This document shows, in pieces, positions 9,433-18,775 of a stretch of DNA of 64,000 nt. The notes beneath the pieces were generated by a model, which worked only from the letters and a program-made list of their open reading frames with translations, ran no database searches and was not told the origin of the DNA. The position numbers and the translations under genes were made by a program. Position 1 is the first letter of the stretch. Each line of letters starts with the position of its first letter. Location: the NCBI RefSeq assembly GCF_002849715.1, contig NZ_CP018865.1, positions 180,760 through 244,759 on the forward strand, written 5' to 3'. This stretch comes from Arthrobacter crystallopoietes (GTDB taxonomy: Bacteria > Actinomycetota > Actinomycetes > Actinomycetales > Micrococcaceae).

Positions 9433-9488
9433 ACCCCGTCGGGATTTTTGCCATTAGTTAGATCGAGAAGATCAGTAGGAGGCGCAGC

Positions 9489-10670
9489 GTGCGCGACATT
9501 CTCCAAGACATCCTTCCGTGGTACCAGGCAGGAAAACCCTTCGCCCTAGCAACAGTGGTCCGCACGTGGCGCTCCTCCCCACGTCCCGTCGGCGCGTCCA
9601 TGGCCGTCTCGGACACGGGTGAAGTCATTGGCAGTGTCTCGGGCGGGTGCGTGGAGGGCGCCGTGTACGAGGTTGCCCAAGATGTCCTCAAGACCGGCGC
9701 CCCCCAACTGGTCAGGTACGGCGTCTCGGATGACAGTGCCTTTGCCATAGGCCTCACCTGCGGAGGCACGCTGGAATTGTTTGTACAGCTGATCGACGCG
9801 GATACATTCCCTGAGTTCGAACACGTTGTCGAATCCGTCGCCCGGCGCCAGGCGATCGCCATCTGCACCGTGATTGAGGGGCCTCTGCCCCTCAGCCGAC
9901 GGTTTCTGCTCACGCCCTCGGGCACGTACGGCAATCCCGATCTCGACCAGTCCGAGCAATCGTTGGCCGAAAAAGCGCGCCGGATGCTTCGGCACGGAAC
10001 CGATGGCGTACTGCCACACAATGACCGGCAAGGGGGCGAGGTAGCTGTCTTTGTCGAATCCATGGCTCCTCCGCCGCGCATGATTGTATTCGGCGCTATT
10101 GATTTTGCAGCGGCTGTGGCCCGCATCGGCAAGTTCCTGGGCTATCACGTAACCGTCTGCGACGCCCGGCGGGTCTTCGCCACAAAGGAACGATTCCGGG
10201 AAGCCGACGAGGTGGTCGTCGCTTGGCCCCACAAATATCTTGCGGAGGTCGAAGTGGATGAAAGGACAGTCCTGTGCGTCCTGACCCATGATGCGAAATT
10301 CGATGTACCGCTCCTTCAGTTGGCCTTGCGCACGCCTGCAGGCTACATCGGCGCCATGGGAAGCCGACGCACCCATGACATCCGGCTCGCCCAACTGCGT
10401 GATAGCGGAACGACGGAAGAAGAGCTCAGCCGACTCCGTTCCCCGATTGGACTCGACCTGGGCGCCAGAACCCCCGAGGAGACGGCCATATCAATCGCGG
10501 CTGAGATCATATCCACTTTCCAAGGCGGCAGCGGCCTTCCACTGGCGAACACAACGGCACCGATCCACCACAAACCATTGGCGTCACACCCCAAGCCGCC
10601 CGTCGCTCCCAGCAGCGGGCCGCCCACCCGGGACTTCAATACACAGGAGCTAAATTCCTGCCCTCTATAG
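9489..10670 (+). CDS. XdhC/CoxI-family molybdenum cofactor maturation protein
   Basis: A 393-residue XdhC-family protein that binds and inserts the (usually sulfurated) Mo cofactor into molybdenum hydroxylases. It has the N-terminal CoxI motif region (SGGCVEGAV near residue 52) and the C-terminal Rossmann domain ending in MGSRRTHDIR and GLDLGARTPEETAISIAAEI. The last ~45 residues are a Pro/Ser-rich tail absent from most homologues. GTG start with TAGGAGG upstream. Its position at the operon end fits a role in maturing the hydroxylase encoded at 1-3226. Confidence 0.92.
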   Translation: MRDILQDILPWYQAGKPFALATVVRTWRSSPRPVGASMAVSDTGEVIGSVSGGCVEGAVYEVAQDVLKTGAPQLVRYGVSDDSAFAIGLTCGGTLELFVQLIDADTFPEFEHVVESVARRQAIAICTVIEGPLPLSRRFLLTPSGTYGNPDLDQSEQSLAEKARRMLRHGTDGVLPHNDRQGGEVAVFVESMAPPPRMIVFGAIDFAAAVARIGKFLGYHVTVCDARRVFATKERFREADEVVVAWPHKYLAEVEVDERTVLCVLTHDAKFDVPLLQLALRTPAGYIGAMGSRRTHDIRLAQLRDSGTTEEELSRLRSPIGLDLGARTPEETAISIAAEIISTFQGGSGLPLANTTAPIHHKPLASHPKPPVAPSSGPPTRDFNTQELNSCPL

Positions 10671-10685
10671 TCAATAAAAAATGCG

Positions 10686-10705
10686 GCGGTACACTCCGGT
10701 ACCGC
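10686..10705 (-). terminator. Intrinsic terminator, reading leftward
   Basis: GCGGTAC-6-GTACCGC is a perfect 7-bp stem. Read on the minus strand it is followed by CGCATTTTTT, a proper U-tract, so it would stop transcription leaving the IS256 transposase toward the xdhC-like gene. On the plus strand it is a plain hairpin just after the operon and may also help end that transcript. Confidence 0.6.
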
Positions 10706-10725
10706 AAGTTTCATACGGCCGTCAG

Positions 10726-12107
10726 GGGACTGTCCGATAGACGGTGTGTGGGGTCCGGCGGTATTCATTAGTTGGAGGTTCTCTCGAACCGACCCGCGAA
10801 GGTGATCGCGAACGCGTTGAGCGCAGGCTTCCACCTCATCACCCAGCGTGCCCGGCCTCCGCCGGTAGGGTCAAGAGACCTGGTGACCAGGTAGAGGCAT
10901 TTCAGAGCAGCGGCCTCGTTGGGGAAGTGCCCGCGCGCCCTCACCGCCCGCCGGTAGCGGGCATTGATCGACTCGATCGCGTTCGTCGTGCAGATCACCC
11001 GCCGGATCTCCACGTCGTACTCCAGGAACGGCACAAACTCCGCCCATGCGGATTCCCAGAGCTGCACGATGGCTGGATACCGTTGGCCCCACTCGGCTTT
11101 GAATTCGTCGAACCTGTCCTTCGCGGCCTGCTCACTGGGTGCGGTGTAGACCGGCTTGAGCGCCTTGACGATCCCGTCGCGGTGCTGCCGGCCGGCGTAG
11201 CGGAAGCTGTTGCGGATCAGGTGCACAATGCACTGCTGCACCACCGTTCGCTCCCAGGTGGTCGTGATCGCCTCCGGCAGCCCTTTGAGCCCGTCGCAGA
11301 CGGCGATGAGCACGTCTTCCACACCCCGGTTCTTCAGCTCGGAGAAGACCTGCAGCCAGAACCGGGCGCCTTCGGCGCCGTCGCCGGCCCAGATGCCCAG
11401 GATTTCCCGCTCCCCATTGGTGGTCACGCCCATGACGACGTAGAACGGGGTGTTGCGTACCTGGCCGTCGCGGACCTTGACCACGATCGCATCGACGAAG
11501 ATCACCGGGTAGATCGGATCCAGCGGGCGGGCGGACCACTCAGCCAGCTCACCGGCGACCTTCTCCGTAATCCGGCTGATGGTGTCCTTGGAGACCTTGG
11601 CCCCGTAAACCTCCTCGAAGTGCGCAGCGATCTCCCCGGTCGTCAAACCCCGGGCGCTCAGGGAGAGCACGATCTGATCGATTCCGTCCAAGCGCCGTTT
11701 CCGCTTGGGCACGATCACCGGCTCGAAGGATCCCTCACGGTCCCGCGGCACCTCGATCTCCACCGGCCCGATCTCGGTCAATACGGTCTTGGATCGGGTG
11801 CCATTGCGCATGTTGGCCGCGATCGGAGTCTCGCCGTGCTCGTGGCCGAGGTGCTCGGTCAGTTCCGCTTCCAGCGCAGTCTCGAGCACGTTTTTCGTGA
11901 GCTGGTTCAGCAGACCGCCGGGGCCCACCAGGCTCACGCCCTGTTCCTTGGCCTGCGCGAGCAACTGCTCGGCGAGCTCCTTCTGATCGATGATCTCTCC
12001 CGTCACGGGATCGATCATCGCCTCTGTCATCTCGGTCGTGAACTCTGACACGCCCGTCTCCTTTCGGATTAGGCCGGGCCATCACACACCGTTCTTCTTA
12101 CAGTCCC
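10726..12107 (-). mobile_element. IS256-family insertion sequence, complete
   Basis: A 1382-bp element bounded by imperfect inverted repeats: GGGACTGT...GGTGTGTG at 10726-10750 and its mirror CACACACC...ACAGTCCC at 12083-12107. It contains one transposase gene on the minus strand. The 8-bp flanks (gccgtcag and gatccagg) do not match, so no target duplication is visible. The right flank is internal IS3-family DNA while the left flank is not, which indicates insertion followed by an adjacent deletion. Confidence 0.88.
10768..12051 (-). CDS. IS256 (Mutator-like) family transposase
   Basis: A 427-residue transposase of full family length. The DDE catalytic residues can be placed: D in FVDAIVVKVRDG near residue 187, D in VCDGLKG near residue 250, and E in the family signature TNAIESINARYRR near residue 360. 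The reading frame is uninterrupted, so the element may be active. A long plus-strand frame over the same bases is a shadow of this gene. Confidence 0.95.
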   Translation of the reverse strand: MSEFTTEMTEAMIDPVTGEIIDQKELAEQLLAQAKEQGVSLVGPGGLLNQLTKNVLETALEAELTEHLGHEHGETPIAANMRNGTRSKTVLTEIGPVEIEVPRDREGSFEPVIVPKRKRRLDGIDQIVLSLSARGLTTGEIAAHFEEVYGAKVSKDTISRITEKVAGELAEWSARPLDPIYPVIFVDAIVVKVRDGQVRNTPFYVVMGVTTNGEREILGIWAGDGAEGARFWLQVFSELKNRGVEDVLIAVCDGLKGLPEAITTTWERTVVQQCIVHLIRNSFRYAGRQHRDGIVKALKPVYTAPSEQAAKDRFDEFKAEWGQRYPAIVQLWESAWAEFVPFLEYDVEIRRVICTTNAIESINARYRRAVRARGHFPNEAAALKCLYLVTRSLDPTGGGRARWVMRWKPALNAFAITFAGRFERTSN

Positions 12108-12827
12108 GATCCAGGACGTTCTTTTGCAGCAGGGCGAAGAATGATTCCACGACGGCATTGTCGCCGCACGCACCGGCCCGTCCCATCGATCCGGTCAGCC
12201 CGCTGCTATTGAGTGCCCTGACGAACGCTGTGGAGCGGAACTGGACGGATTCAACCGGTCGTCAGACCCGCGGTCGGAATGCACCACAGTTCCCCATGGT
12301 GATCTCAAAGCGACTGCGTTGCGCAGCGCGGAGACGGCCAGCGAGGCCTTCATCCGTTCGCCGATGGAGTAGCCGACGATTCGGTTGGTAGACGTCCTTG
12401 ATCGCGAAGAGATACAATTTGCCCTCGTCGGTTCGGTGTTCGGTGATGTCGGTCAGCCACAGCTCGTTCGGTACCGTGGCCGTGAAGTCCCGGTCCACGA
12501 GGTCCTCGTGGACCGGTGGGCCGGCCTTGCGGCTGAGACCGCGCTTCTTGGCGAAGACGGACCAGATCCGCTGGCTGCTGCACAGCCGCTGGACCCGGTT
12601 CTCGCCGGCGCTGATGCCCAGGCGGCTTTCTTCAGCCAGTTATGCAGGGTCGCTTCGAAGATCCCGAAGTCCTTGGCGATCTGCGCCAACGGCGCTTCAT
12701 GCTTCCGGGCGACGGCAACAACATCGCGGCGGAACTCGGCGGGATAGGGCTTGGGCACAGGAACATCCTTCCTGCAAGAATGAATCCTCACAAGTCAGGA
12801 GCCAACTGAACCGGGGGCAGTCCCGTT
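12108..12827 (-). pseudogene. IS3-family element remnant (orfA and orfB fragments)
   Basis: A damaged copy of the element intact at 35622-36878. Its outer end (AACGGGACTGCCCCC on the minus strand, 12813-12827) matches that element. The orfA start and about 45 codons follow, then a deletion of roughly 360 bp fuses orfA (ending ...NWLKKA) to the middle of orfB. A 2-base loss (TCTACCAACC against TCTACTCCAACC) shifts orfB again, and the 3' part is cut off at 12108 by the IS256 element. It cannot make transposase. Confidence 0.88.
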
Positions 12828-13538
12828 GGACTCCTTTACGGACGGCCCAAAGCTTCAGCACAACAAGTCAGAAGACCTCAACCACCACAGTGATGCAGTC
12901 ACTCACGCCTTTCAAATTCTAGGCCTCACCTGGAAAAGCGAATAGACCGCTCTCCCGCACTTTGCCTCCTAGCTTGACGGAAGGTACCTTGTCGGCGAAA
13001 CAAACGCCTAATCAAAAGCGTGCTGCAGCAAGGAGCGCTTGCCAGCGGGCACGATGAGGGAGCGCCGCCGAGCGATGAACCTCCGGCATCCGCGCCCGCG
13101 ACTGCGATTCCCGAGACGATAGCTTTATGTGGATCACAGAGATCCAGGTTACGAATTCACGCTTGAGTTCCAGACCGATCAGGAAAAGAAAACCGTCAGC
13201 AGCCCGTTCCTCTCAGAGTCACGGCTCCTAGTCGCCGGCGAAGTCCGGACGGTGAAGTAATCTGCGGACAATAGTGAACTCGCCAGAATCGGGCCGGCAC
13301 GGCCGCGGGCTACTAGCAGGACGCGCCGGCGAGTTCCCCTGCGCCAGGATCTGGTTAATCCACAGCGGCTCGGCGTTGCTGCCGGACAGGGGATCCCGTT
13401 TCGGCAAGACTCTTCCCATTGATGTGTTGGTCCTTTCCGTTCCCGGGTGCGAGGGTGCAGGCGGGGCGGTGAGGTACGGCGTGTGCTTCCCCGTTGGTGA
13501 ACGGGTGCCGAGGGCACCACGGCTGCTGTGATGCCGAG
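12828..13538. other. Intergenic stretch, no clear gene
   Basis: About 710 bp between the IS3 remnant and the amidohydrolase stop. A minus-strand frame at 13228-13419 (63 codons, GGAAAGGA upstream of its ATG) is the best coding candidate, but its Pro/Arg-rich product is not recognisable. A short plus-strand frame from 13127 begins MWITEIQVT and then turns basic; it could be a gene-end scrap. No convincing promoter or terminator seen. Confidence 0.5.
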
Positions 13539-15248
13539 TCAAGCCGGGCGGGGTCCTGCTGCTGGGCGGTTGGACGGGGCGGCTTCGCCACCGCGGCTGT
13601 AAATGTGGGTGCCGCCTAGAAAGACCTCTTCGACGCTGATCCCGGTCAGGTTTTCGGGTGCGGTGCCCAGCGGGTCCTGGTCCAGGGCGATCAGGTCCGC
13701 ATACTTACCCGGTTCCAGCGATCCGCGGGTGTGTTCCTCCCCGAGAGCGTAGGCGCCGCCGAGGGTGTGCATGCGCAGGGCCTCGTAAGTGGTCACACCT
13801 TGATCCGGGGTCAGGACCTGGTCGTGGAAGGTGCGCCGGGCGACTGTGCTGGCGATGCTTAGAAACGGGTTTGTCTGCCCGGCCTCCGATCCGACCCAGA
13901 CATCGGAGCTGCCCGAGATCGTCCAGCCATCGTCGATCATGCGGCGGAAGGGGAACTGCCGATCCCGGGCGTAGGCGCCTACGTAGGCCGGGATGAACTC
14001 GCCGAAATTGTAGATGAAAACGGGCTGCGGAACCGGCACGATCCCGGCGTCGGCCCACGCCGCACTGAGCCGTTCGTAGTCCGGGACGAAGTTCCCGGCG
14101 TGTTCGATCCTGATCCGCGGTCCGTCCGGGTGTTCGTGCACCACCTGGGCCAGCGCTTCGCAGACTTCCAACTGGGCGCGGTCCCCATTGGCGTGTACGG
14201 CCAGCTGCAGCCCGGCGGCCTGGGTCCTTCGGGCCAGCTCCACAATCTGGTCCGCGGACAGTGCCAGTTCCCCGCAGTTGTGGCTGTCGCCCAGGGCATA
14301 GGGCCGGGACAGGGCGGCCCGGGCGGCCGAATAACCGCCGTCGGAAAACGCTTTGACGCCTTGGATCCTCAACAGCGTCTCCGGGGAACGGAAGCCGGTC
14401 CAGTCCCGGTGCGCGCACGCCTCGTCCAGGCTGACCGTGCCCGGGGTCCACAGGTAAACGTGCAGGCGAGCGGCCATCCGGCCTTCGGCGAGGGCGTCGT
14501 CAAAAGCCCGCAATCCCTCGCGGGACTCGGAAATTTCCCCGATCGTGGTCACACCATGGGCGGTGAACAGCTCGAAGATGCCTGCCTCGAGGGCCTCGCG
14601 GGACTCGGCGGCGGAGAGGGCAGGTAAGGGCAGCAGCTTGTCCATTTCTGAGACCACCCCGGTGGGCTGGCCGGCCGCGTCCCGCTGGACCGAGGGCTTT
14701 CCGGTGACGGAGTACTCCACGGCCTCGTACGAACCGTCGATCCCGGCCAATTCCAGGGCCCGGCTGTTCAGGATGCTCAGGTGTCCGCCAGCCCGGATGG
14801 CGATGGCGGTCTCCGTACTCACGCTATCCAGCTCGGCGCGGGTGGGAAAGCGCTTGTCTGCCAGTTTCTGGTCGAAGAACAAGTTTGCCTGCCCTACCAG
14901 CCAGCCGTTGCGGGCGTTGGACAGGTTCGACTGCAGCCGCTGCAACACCGCGGCGATGTCCGCACAGCCTGGAGCCCGGACATCGACCATCTGGTAGCTG
15001 GCCTTAGCTGCGACCTCCGCATGGGCATGTGGATCCACGAAACCGGGCATCAGCGTGCGCCCGGGCAGGTCGATGATGATGGTCTCCGGCCCGATCCAAG
15101 CCCCGGCGTCGGCTGCCGGGACGACTGCCTGGATCATGCCGCCGCTGATGCAGACCACGGCGGGACCGTCAGGCTCCCTGGTGGCGAGCGTGATCACGCG
15201 CCCGGCCCGGATAATGGTCTCGGCGGGGCCCTCGATGGCGGGCGTCAT
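13539..15248 (-). CDS. YtcJ-type amidohydrolase (module A)
   Basis: A 569-residue metal-dependent hydrolase of the amidohydrolase-3 group. Metal ligands and landmarks: PHAHAE near residue 82, KAFSDGGYS near 305, VHANGDRAQ near 355, RIEHAGNF near 378, and SGSSDVW near 440. The family hydrolyses amides, formamides and cyclic ureas. It is close to the module B copy (31361-33052) and more distant from 58275-59858. The start overlaps the EthD-like stop (ATGA). In pyridine- and trigonelline-type pathways the equivalent step removes a formamide; that role is inferred here. Confidence 0.88.
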   Translation of the reverse strand: MTPAIEGPAETIIRAGRVITLATREPDGPAVVCISGGMIQAVVPAADAGAWIGPETIIIDLPGRTLMPGFVDPHAHAEVAAKASYQMVDVRAPGCADIAAVLQRLQSNLSNARNGWLVGQANLFFDQKLADKRFPTRAELDSVSTETAIAIRAGGHLSILNSRALELAGIDGSYEAVEYSVTGKPSVQRDAAGQPTGVVSEMDKLLPLPALSAAESREALEAGIFELFTAHGVTTIGEISESREGLRAFDDALAEGRMAARLHVYLWTPGTVSLDEACAHRDWTGFRSPETLLRIQGVKAFSDGGYSAARAALSRPYALGDSHNCGELALSADQIVELARRTQAAGLQLAVHANGDRAQLEVCEALAQVVHEHPDGPRIRIEHAGNFVPDYERLSAAWADAGIVPVPQPVFIYNFGEFIPAYVGAYARDRQFPFRRMIDDGWTISGSSDVWVGSEAGQTNPFLSIASTVARRTFHDQVLTPDQGVTTYEALRMHTLGGAYALGEEHTRGSLEPGKYADLIALDQDPLGTAPENLTGISVEEVFLGGTHIYSRGGEAAPSNRPAAGPRPA

Positions 15249-15547
15249 TCCTGTCGCTCCCGTGGCACGTTTAACACCATGGCTCCGGCTTGGGCGAAGT
15301 TCTCCAGGTCCTGCACCGAGGCCCTGCCCGCCACCGAGGCCAGGGAGTTATCCGCATCGGCCTTGGAAGCATAGCTCAGCCTCGCCACTAGATAATGGGC
15401 ATCCGGTGCATCAGCGGCCACCTTGCCCCAGGTGAAATCCTGCAGCAGAGGCAGCTCCCGCACCAGCGGCACATGCGTGGAAATATAGTGGCGATCAAAG
15501 GCCTCCGGGTCCTTTGGCCGGTTGTAAAGAACGAAAATATCATGCAT
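15245..15547 (-). CDS. EthD-family small protein (module A)
   Basis: A 100-residue dimeric alpha-beta-barrel protein of the EthD type. Evidence is the opening MHDIFVLYNRP, the FDRHYxxxHVPLVRxLP motif and the DAHYLVARLSY strand. About 88 of 100 residues match the module B copy at 31062-31364, and all but a few differences lie in the first half. EthD relatives accompany oxidative catabolic enzymes; some have isomerase, cyclase or accessory roles. It is coupled by ATGA to the amidohydrolase, suggesting consecutive steps. Confidence 0.85.
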   Translation of the reverse strand: MHDIFVLYNRPKDPEAFDRHYISTHVPLVRELPLLQDFTWGKVAADAPDAHYLVARLSYASKADADNSLASVAGRASVQDLENFAQAGAMVLNVPRERQE

Positions 15548-15630
15548 TGAAGGCGTTCCTTTCTAAATGTTCTCGCAGCATTACTTGGTAGTAGGCGGCG
15601 TGGCCGCCCTACTCCTCGGCCGGTGCCCGC

Positions 15631-17115
15631 TCATGCCAGCGACATCCACACGGTCTGAGTCTCCAAGTACTTCTCCAGTCCTTCGGGACCGCAGTCTTTG
15701 CCGAAGCCGGAGGCCTTGAATCCGCCAAAGGGGGCCGCGGCGTTGTAGTCGGCGTAGGTGTTGACCCAGACGGTGCCGGCCTGCAGCTGCCGGGCCACGG
15801 TGTGGGCTTTGCGCACATCATTGGTCCAGACGCCAGCGGTCAATCCATACTTGCCGGAGTTGGCCCTCGGAACGAGTTCCTCGGCCGAGTCGAAGGGTTG
15901 GATGACCAGCACAGGACCGAAGATTTCTTCGGCGACCACCGGGTCCGCATCAGACGGGTTCAGAACGGCGGTAGGCTCCAGGAAGTAGCCCGACTCGCCG
16001 GTGCGGTTGCCGCCAAAGGCCACCGTGCCCCCGGTGCCGGCCACGGTTTCCAGGTAGCGTTCGACCTTGTCCCGGTGTGCGGCCGAGGAGAGCGGGCCCA
16101 TGGTCGTGGCGCGGTCCAGGCCGTGGCCGAGCACCAGGGCGTCGGCGTGTTCCCTGACGGCGGCGAGCACCTCATCCACGGCGGAGCGCTCGACCATGAG
16201 CCGGGAACCACTGAAGCAGACCTGCCCGGAGTAGAAATAGGCGGTGGTGGCGGCATAGGCGGCGGCCTTTGCGATGTCCGCGTCGGCGAAGATCACGTGC
16301 GGGTTCTTCCCGCCCAGTTCCAGGGAGATGTGCTTCAAGGACCGGCCCGCCGAGGCGCCCAGGTGACGGCCGGTGGCCTCGGAGCCGGTGAAGGAGATCT
16401 TGGCGACCTGCGGGTGGGAGACCAGAGCCTGACCGGTACCGGCGCCGGCGCCGGTGACAACGTTAACGGTCCCGGCCGGCAAGCCTGCCTCGATCGCGAG
16501 CTGGGCCAAGCGCAGCGAGGACAGGGAGGTCAGTTCGGACGGCTTGAGCACCACGGTATTGCCGGCGGCTAAGGCGGGTGCGAGCTTGATCGCCGCCTGG
16601 CACAGCGGGAAGTTCCACGGCGTGATGGCCGCGACCACGCCGAGGGGCACCTTGCGCGTATAGACGTGCGTGTCTGGGGTCGAGACCGGCACCGTCGCGC
16701 CCTGGATCTTGGTGGGCCAGCCGGCGTAGTAGCGGAACTGTTCCACGGCCAGGGGCAGGTCCACGCTCTCAACGTAGGAGAGCGGCTTGCCGCCCTCAAG
16801 CGCGTCGTACTGGGCCAATTCGGCGGCGTTTTCCTCTATCAGGTCGGCCAGACGGTGCAGCAGGGCCTCGCGCCGGGCCGGCAGCATGCTGCCCCATTCG
16901 CCCTCGAAAGCCTTGCCGGCGGATTGCACGGCCCGGTCGACGGCGGTGGCATCCGTGTCGGCGACCCGGGTGATTACCTGCCCGGTGGCCGGGTCCAAGG
17001 TATCGATGGCGTGTTCATTGACGCCGGTTTCGGCCCCGTCAATAAAAGCGCCGTGTTCGGCGACGGCGAAGGTGTGGGCTTTGGGAAGCATCAGGGATTC
17101 AAGTGCGGCGGTCAT
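15631..17115 (-). CDS. NAD(P)-dependent aldehyde dehydrogenase (module A)
   Basis: A 494-residue aldehyde dehydrogenase. It has TPWNFPL near residue 170, the cofactor-loop FTGSEATGR near 248, the catalytic glutamate motif LELGGKNP near 270, the catalytic cysteine in GQVCFSGSR near 305, and the EEIFGPVL motif near 400. It closely resembles the module B enzyme (25674-27158), including the C-terminal TQTVWMSLA. In ring-opening pathways an enzyme of this family oxidises the enal-formamide or succinate semialdehyde. Which step this enzyme does is not evident. Confidence 0.92.
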   Translation of the reverse strand: MTAALESLMLPKAHTFAVAEHGAFIDGAETGVNEHAIDTLDPATGQVITRVADTDATAVDRAVQSAGKAFEGEWGSMLPARREALLHRLADLIEENAAELAQYDALEGGKPLSYVESVDLPLAVEQFRYYAGWPTKIQGATVPVSTPDTHVYTRKVPLGVVAAITPWNFPLCQAAIKLAPALAAGNTVVLKPSELTSLSSLRLAQLAIEAGLPAGTVNVVTGAGAGTGQALVSHPQVAKISFTGSEATGRHLGASAGRSLKHISLELGGKNPHVIFADADIAKAAAYAATTAYFYSGQVCFSGSRLMVERSAVDEVLAAVREHADALVLGHGLDRATTMGPLSSAAHRDKVERYLETVAGTGGTVAFGGNRTGESGYFLEPTAVLNPSDADPVVAEEIFGPVLVIQPFDSAEELVPRANSGKYGLTAGVWTNDVRKAHTVARQLQAGTVWVNTYADYNAAAPFGGFKASGFGKDCGPEGLEKYLETQTVWMSLA

Positions 17116-17148
17116 TGTGACGGCTCCTTCCGGTCCGGGAGGACCTGG

Positions 17149-17661
17149 TCAGCGCGCCGGGGAGGCGAGCATCTGGCGGCGGTGGTAGACGATCGGCTGG
17201 CGGTCCTGGTCGTGGTCGATTTCGACGACGCGGCCTACGACGATGGTGTGGTCCCCGCCCGGCAGCAGGTCCGAGACCATGCAGTCCAGCGCCAAGGCGG
17301 CACCGGGCAGTCGGGGCTGGCCCGAGGTGCTGAGCCTCCACGCCACCTGTTCGAACTTCTCCGGGCCCTTCTGGGCGAAGGCCAACACTGTCTGTTGCTG
17401 GCCATCGGCGGTGATGTGGATCACGAACCCGCGCCCCGGGGCCATCGCTGCCAGGGTTTCCGAGGCCGCGTCCAGACAGACCAGGACCAGTGGCGGGGTC
17501 ATTGACAGCGAGCTGACGGCTGAGACCGTCGCCCCGCGCGGCGTCCCGTCCGCGGCCATCGTCGTCACGATCGAGACCGCGGCCGGCAAATCGGCCATAG
17601 CGGCCCGGAAGGCGTGCGGATTTACTGTTTCCGGCGGTCGAGTTTCGAAGAGTTGTGTCAT
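17149..17661 (-). CDS. Flavin reductase (module A)
   Basis: A 170-residue flavin reductase-like FMN-binding split-barrel protein. It carries MADLPAAVSIVTT, RGATVSAVSSLSMTPPLVLVCLD and GGDHTIVVGRV, the core of the HpaC/PheA2 group. It supplies reduced flavin to a monooxygenase, here most likely the luciferase-like enzyme at 18776-19822. The ATG at 17661 is preferred because GGAGG sits 8 bases upstream; a longer frame starts at 17700. It is about 80% identical by eye to the module B copy. Confidence 0.9.
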   Translation of the reverse strand: MTQLFETRPPETVNPHAFRAAMADLPAAVSIVTTMAADGTPRGATVSAVSSLSMTPPLVLVCLDAASETLAAMAPGRGFVIHITADGQQQTVLAFAQKGPEKFEQVAWRLSTSGQPRLPGAALALDCMVSDLLPGGDHTIVVGRVVEIDHDQDRQPIVYHRRQMLASPAR

Positions 17662-17742
17662 GGCAACGTCCTCCATTGGTTTGGCAGTTTTGAAATTCAA
17701 AATGGGGCGGCTGGGCTGTTTGCGGCAGCTCGCTTGTAACTC

Positions 17743-18318
17743 TTATGCAGGTCGCGTTCCGGAAAGCGGCGCATAAACCGTGCGACGGTTCAGCGCGAAC
17801 CAGGAACGGTTTGCGAGCGATGAGGCCCAGCCGGTATTTGCCGCCGCAGCGCGCTCCGGGGCGTGCAGCACATGTGGTCCATCAAGCAGGTGGAGGGTCA
17901 GATGCGTGGAGCCGTCCGAGGACGCCATGACCTGATATCGGCGGCTTATACGCCAGCCGGGGATTGATAGGAGGAGGGGGATGTGTTCGGTGTCGAACCA
18001 TTCCTCGAACTCTTCTTGATCATCAGCAGGAATGGTCGAGATCACAGTGAAAAGCCACTTGTCCAACGGCCATCCCGCGGCCCCGGCTTCCGATGACAGG
18101 TCGCCGATTTGCCAACTGAGGTCCCGCCCAGTGCCGTCACGGGCGGGCTTCTCGGTGAAGTCCAGTTCGCGGACAGCGTGTTGAAGGTCGGTCCAAGGTC
18201 CTTGAAGGGTCATGATCCTGGTTTCTTCCGACCTCCACCTCTGGACTTTCAAAGCTGTGGCTGTTGCATTTTCGATCGCCAAAGCACCAATCGACTCTAT
18301 GAGTGCCAAAGCCGTCAC
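17743..18318 (-). CDS. Unrecognised protein with a dimeric alpha-beta-barrel-like C-terminus
   Basis: A 191-residue protein with GTG start overlapping the upstream stop (GTGA). I do not recognise the family firmly. The central FDTEHIPLLLSIPGWRISRRY segment resembles EthD/Dabb ferredoxin-like folds, in which a His in the EHIP motif is typical, and a second half-domain may lie N-terminally (RWRSEETRIMTL). Position between a CMD-family gene and the flavin reductase places it in the module A operon; module B has no counterpart. Confidence 0.7.
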   Translation of the reverse strand: MTALALIESIGALAIENATATALKVQRWRSEETRIMTLQGPWTDLQHAVRELDFTEKPARDGTGRDLSWQIGDLSSEAGAAGWPLDKWLFTVISTIPADDQEEFEEWFDTEHIPLLLSIPGWRISRRYQVMASSDGSTHLTLHLLDGPHVLHAPERAAAANTGWASSLANRSWFALNRRTVYAPLSGTRPA

Positions 18319-18719
18319 TGTAGGCCGCCGTCTCCTCCAAATGCGTCGATATCCCCGAATGCCTGGCGAACCGTTTCGAGGGCGCTGTATGTCGCGGGGA
18401 GGCCGGCGTAGAAGGCCAGGTGCGTCACGGCACCGAGAATTTCCTCGCGGGTCAAGCCTGCCCTTAGTCCTGCTGCGATGTGCCCGCGCAGCTGGGCCTC
18501 GCGGCCTAGGACGACCAGAGCGGAGATGGTCACCAGGCTCCTGTACCGCAGCTCCAGGCGCTGGTCTGTCCAGACACCTCCGAAGACATGCTCATCGACG
18601 AATTCATTGAAGTCGGGGACCAGTTCCGCAGCTGCGCCTTTGGCCAAACTTGCGTCGCTGTTCGGCCCGAATAGTTGCCGCCTCATTTCCGGTCCGGTGA
18701 GGGCAGGGGTAGCGGTCAT
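18315..18719 (-). CDS. Carboxymuconolactone decarboxylase-family protein
   Basis: A 134-residue alpha-helical CMD/AhpD-fold protein. Landmarks are FNEFVDEHVFGGVW, the LVTISALVVLGREAQLRGHI core and GLTREEILGAVTHLAFYAG, typical of 4-carboxymuconolactone decarboxylase relatives. The CxxC of AhpD-like peroxidase members is absent, favouring a lyase or lactone-type role. ATG at 18719 with AAGGAG upstream; a longer frame to 18758 lacks an RBS. Unique to module A, so it may handle a carboxylated or lactone intermediate. Confidence 0.85.
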   Translation of the reverse strand: MTATPALTGPEMRRQLFGPNSDASLAKGAAAELVPDFNEFVDEHVFGGVWTDQRLELRYRSLVTISALVVLGREAQLRGHIAAGLRAGLTREEILGAVTHLAFYAGLPATYSALETVRQAFGDIDAFGGDGGLQ

Positions 18720-18775
18720 GGGATTTCTCCTTGGATCAGGTTGTTGGATTCCGTGCAAAGCGCATCTCGGAGGGG

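Noticed and set aside
10744..12048. 434-codon plus-strand frame across the IS256 element
   Set aside because: It mirrors the transposase, which has intact DDE motifs on the other strand.
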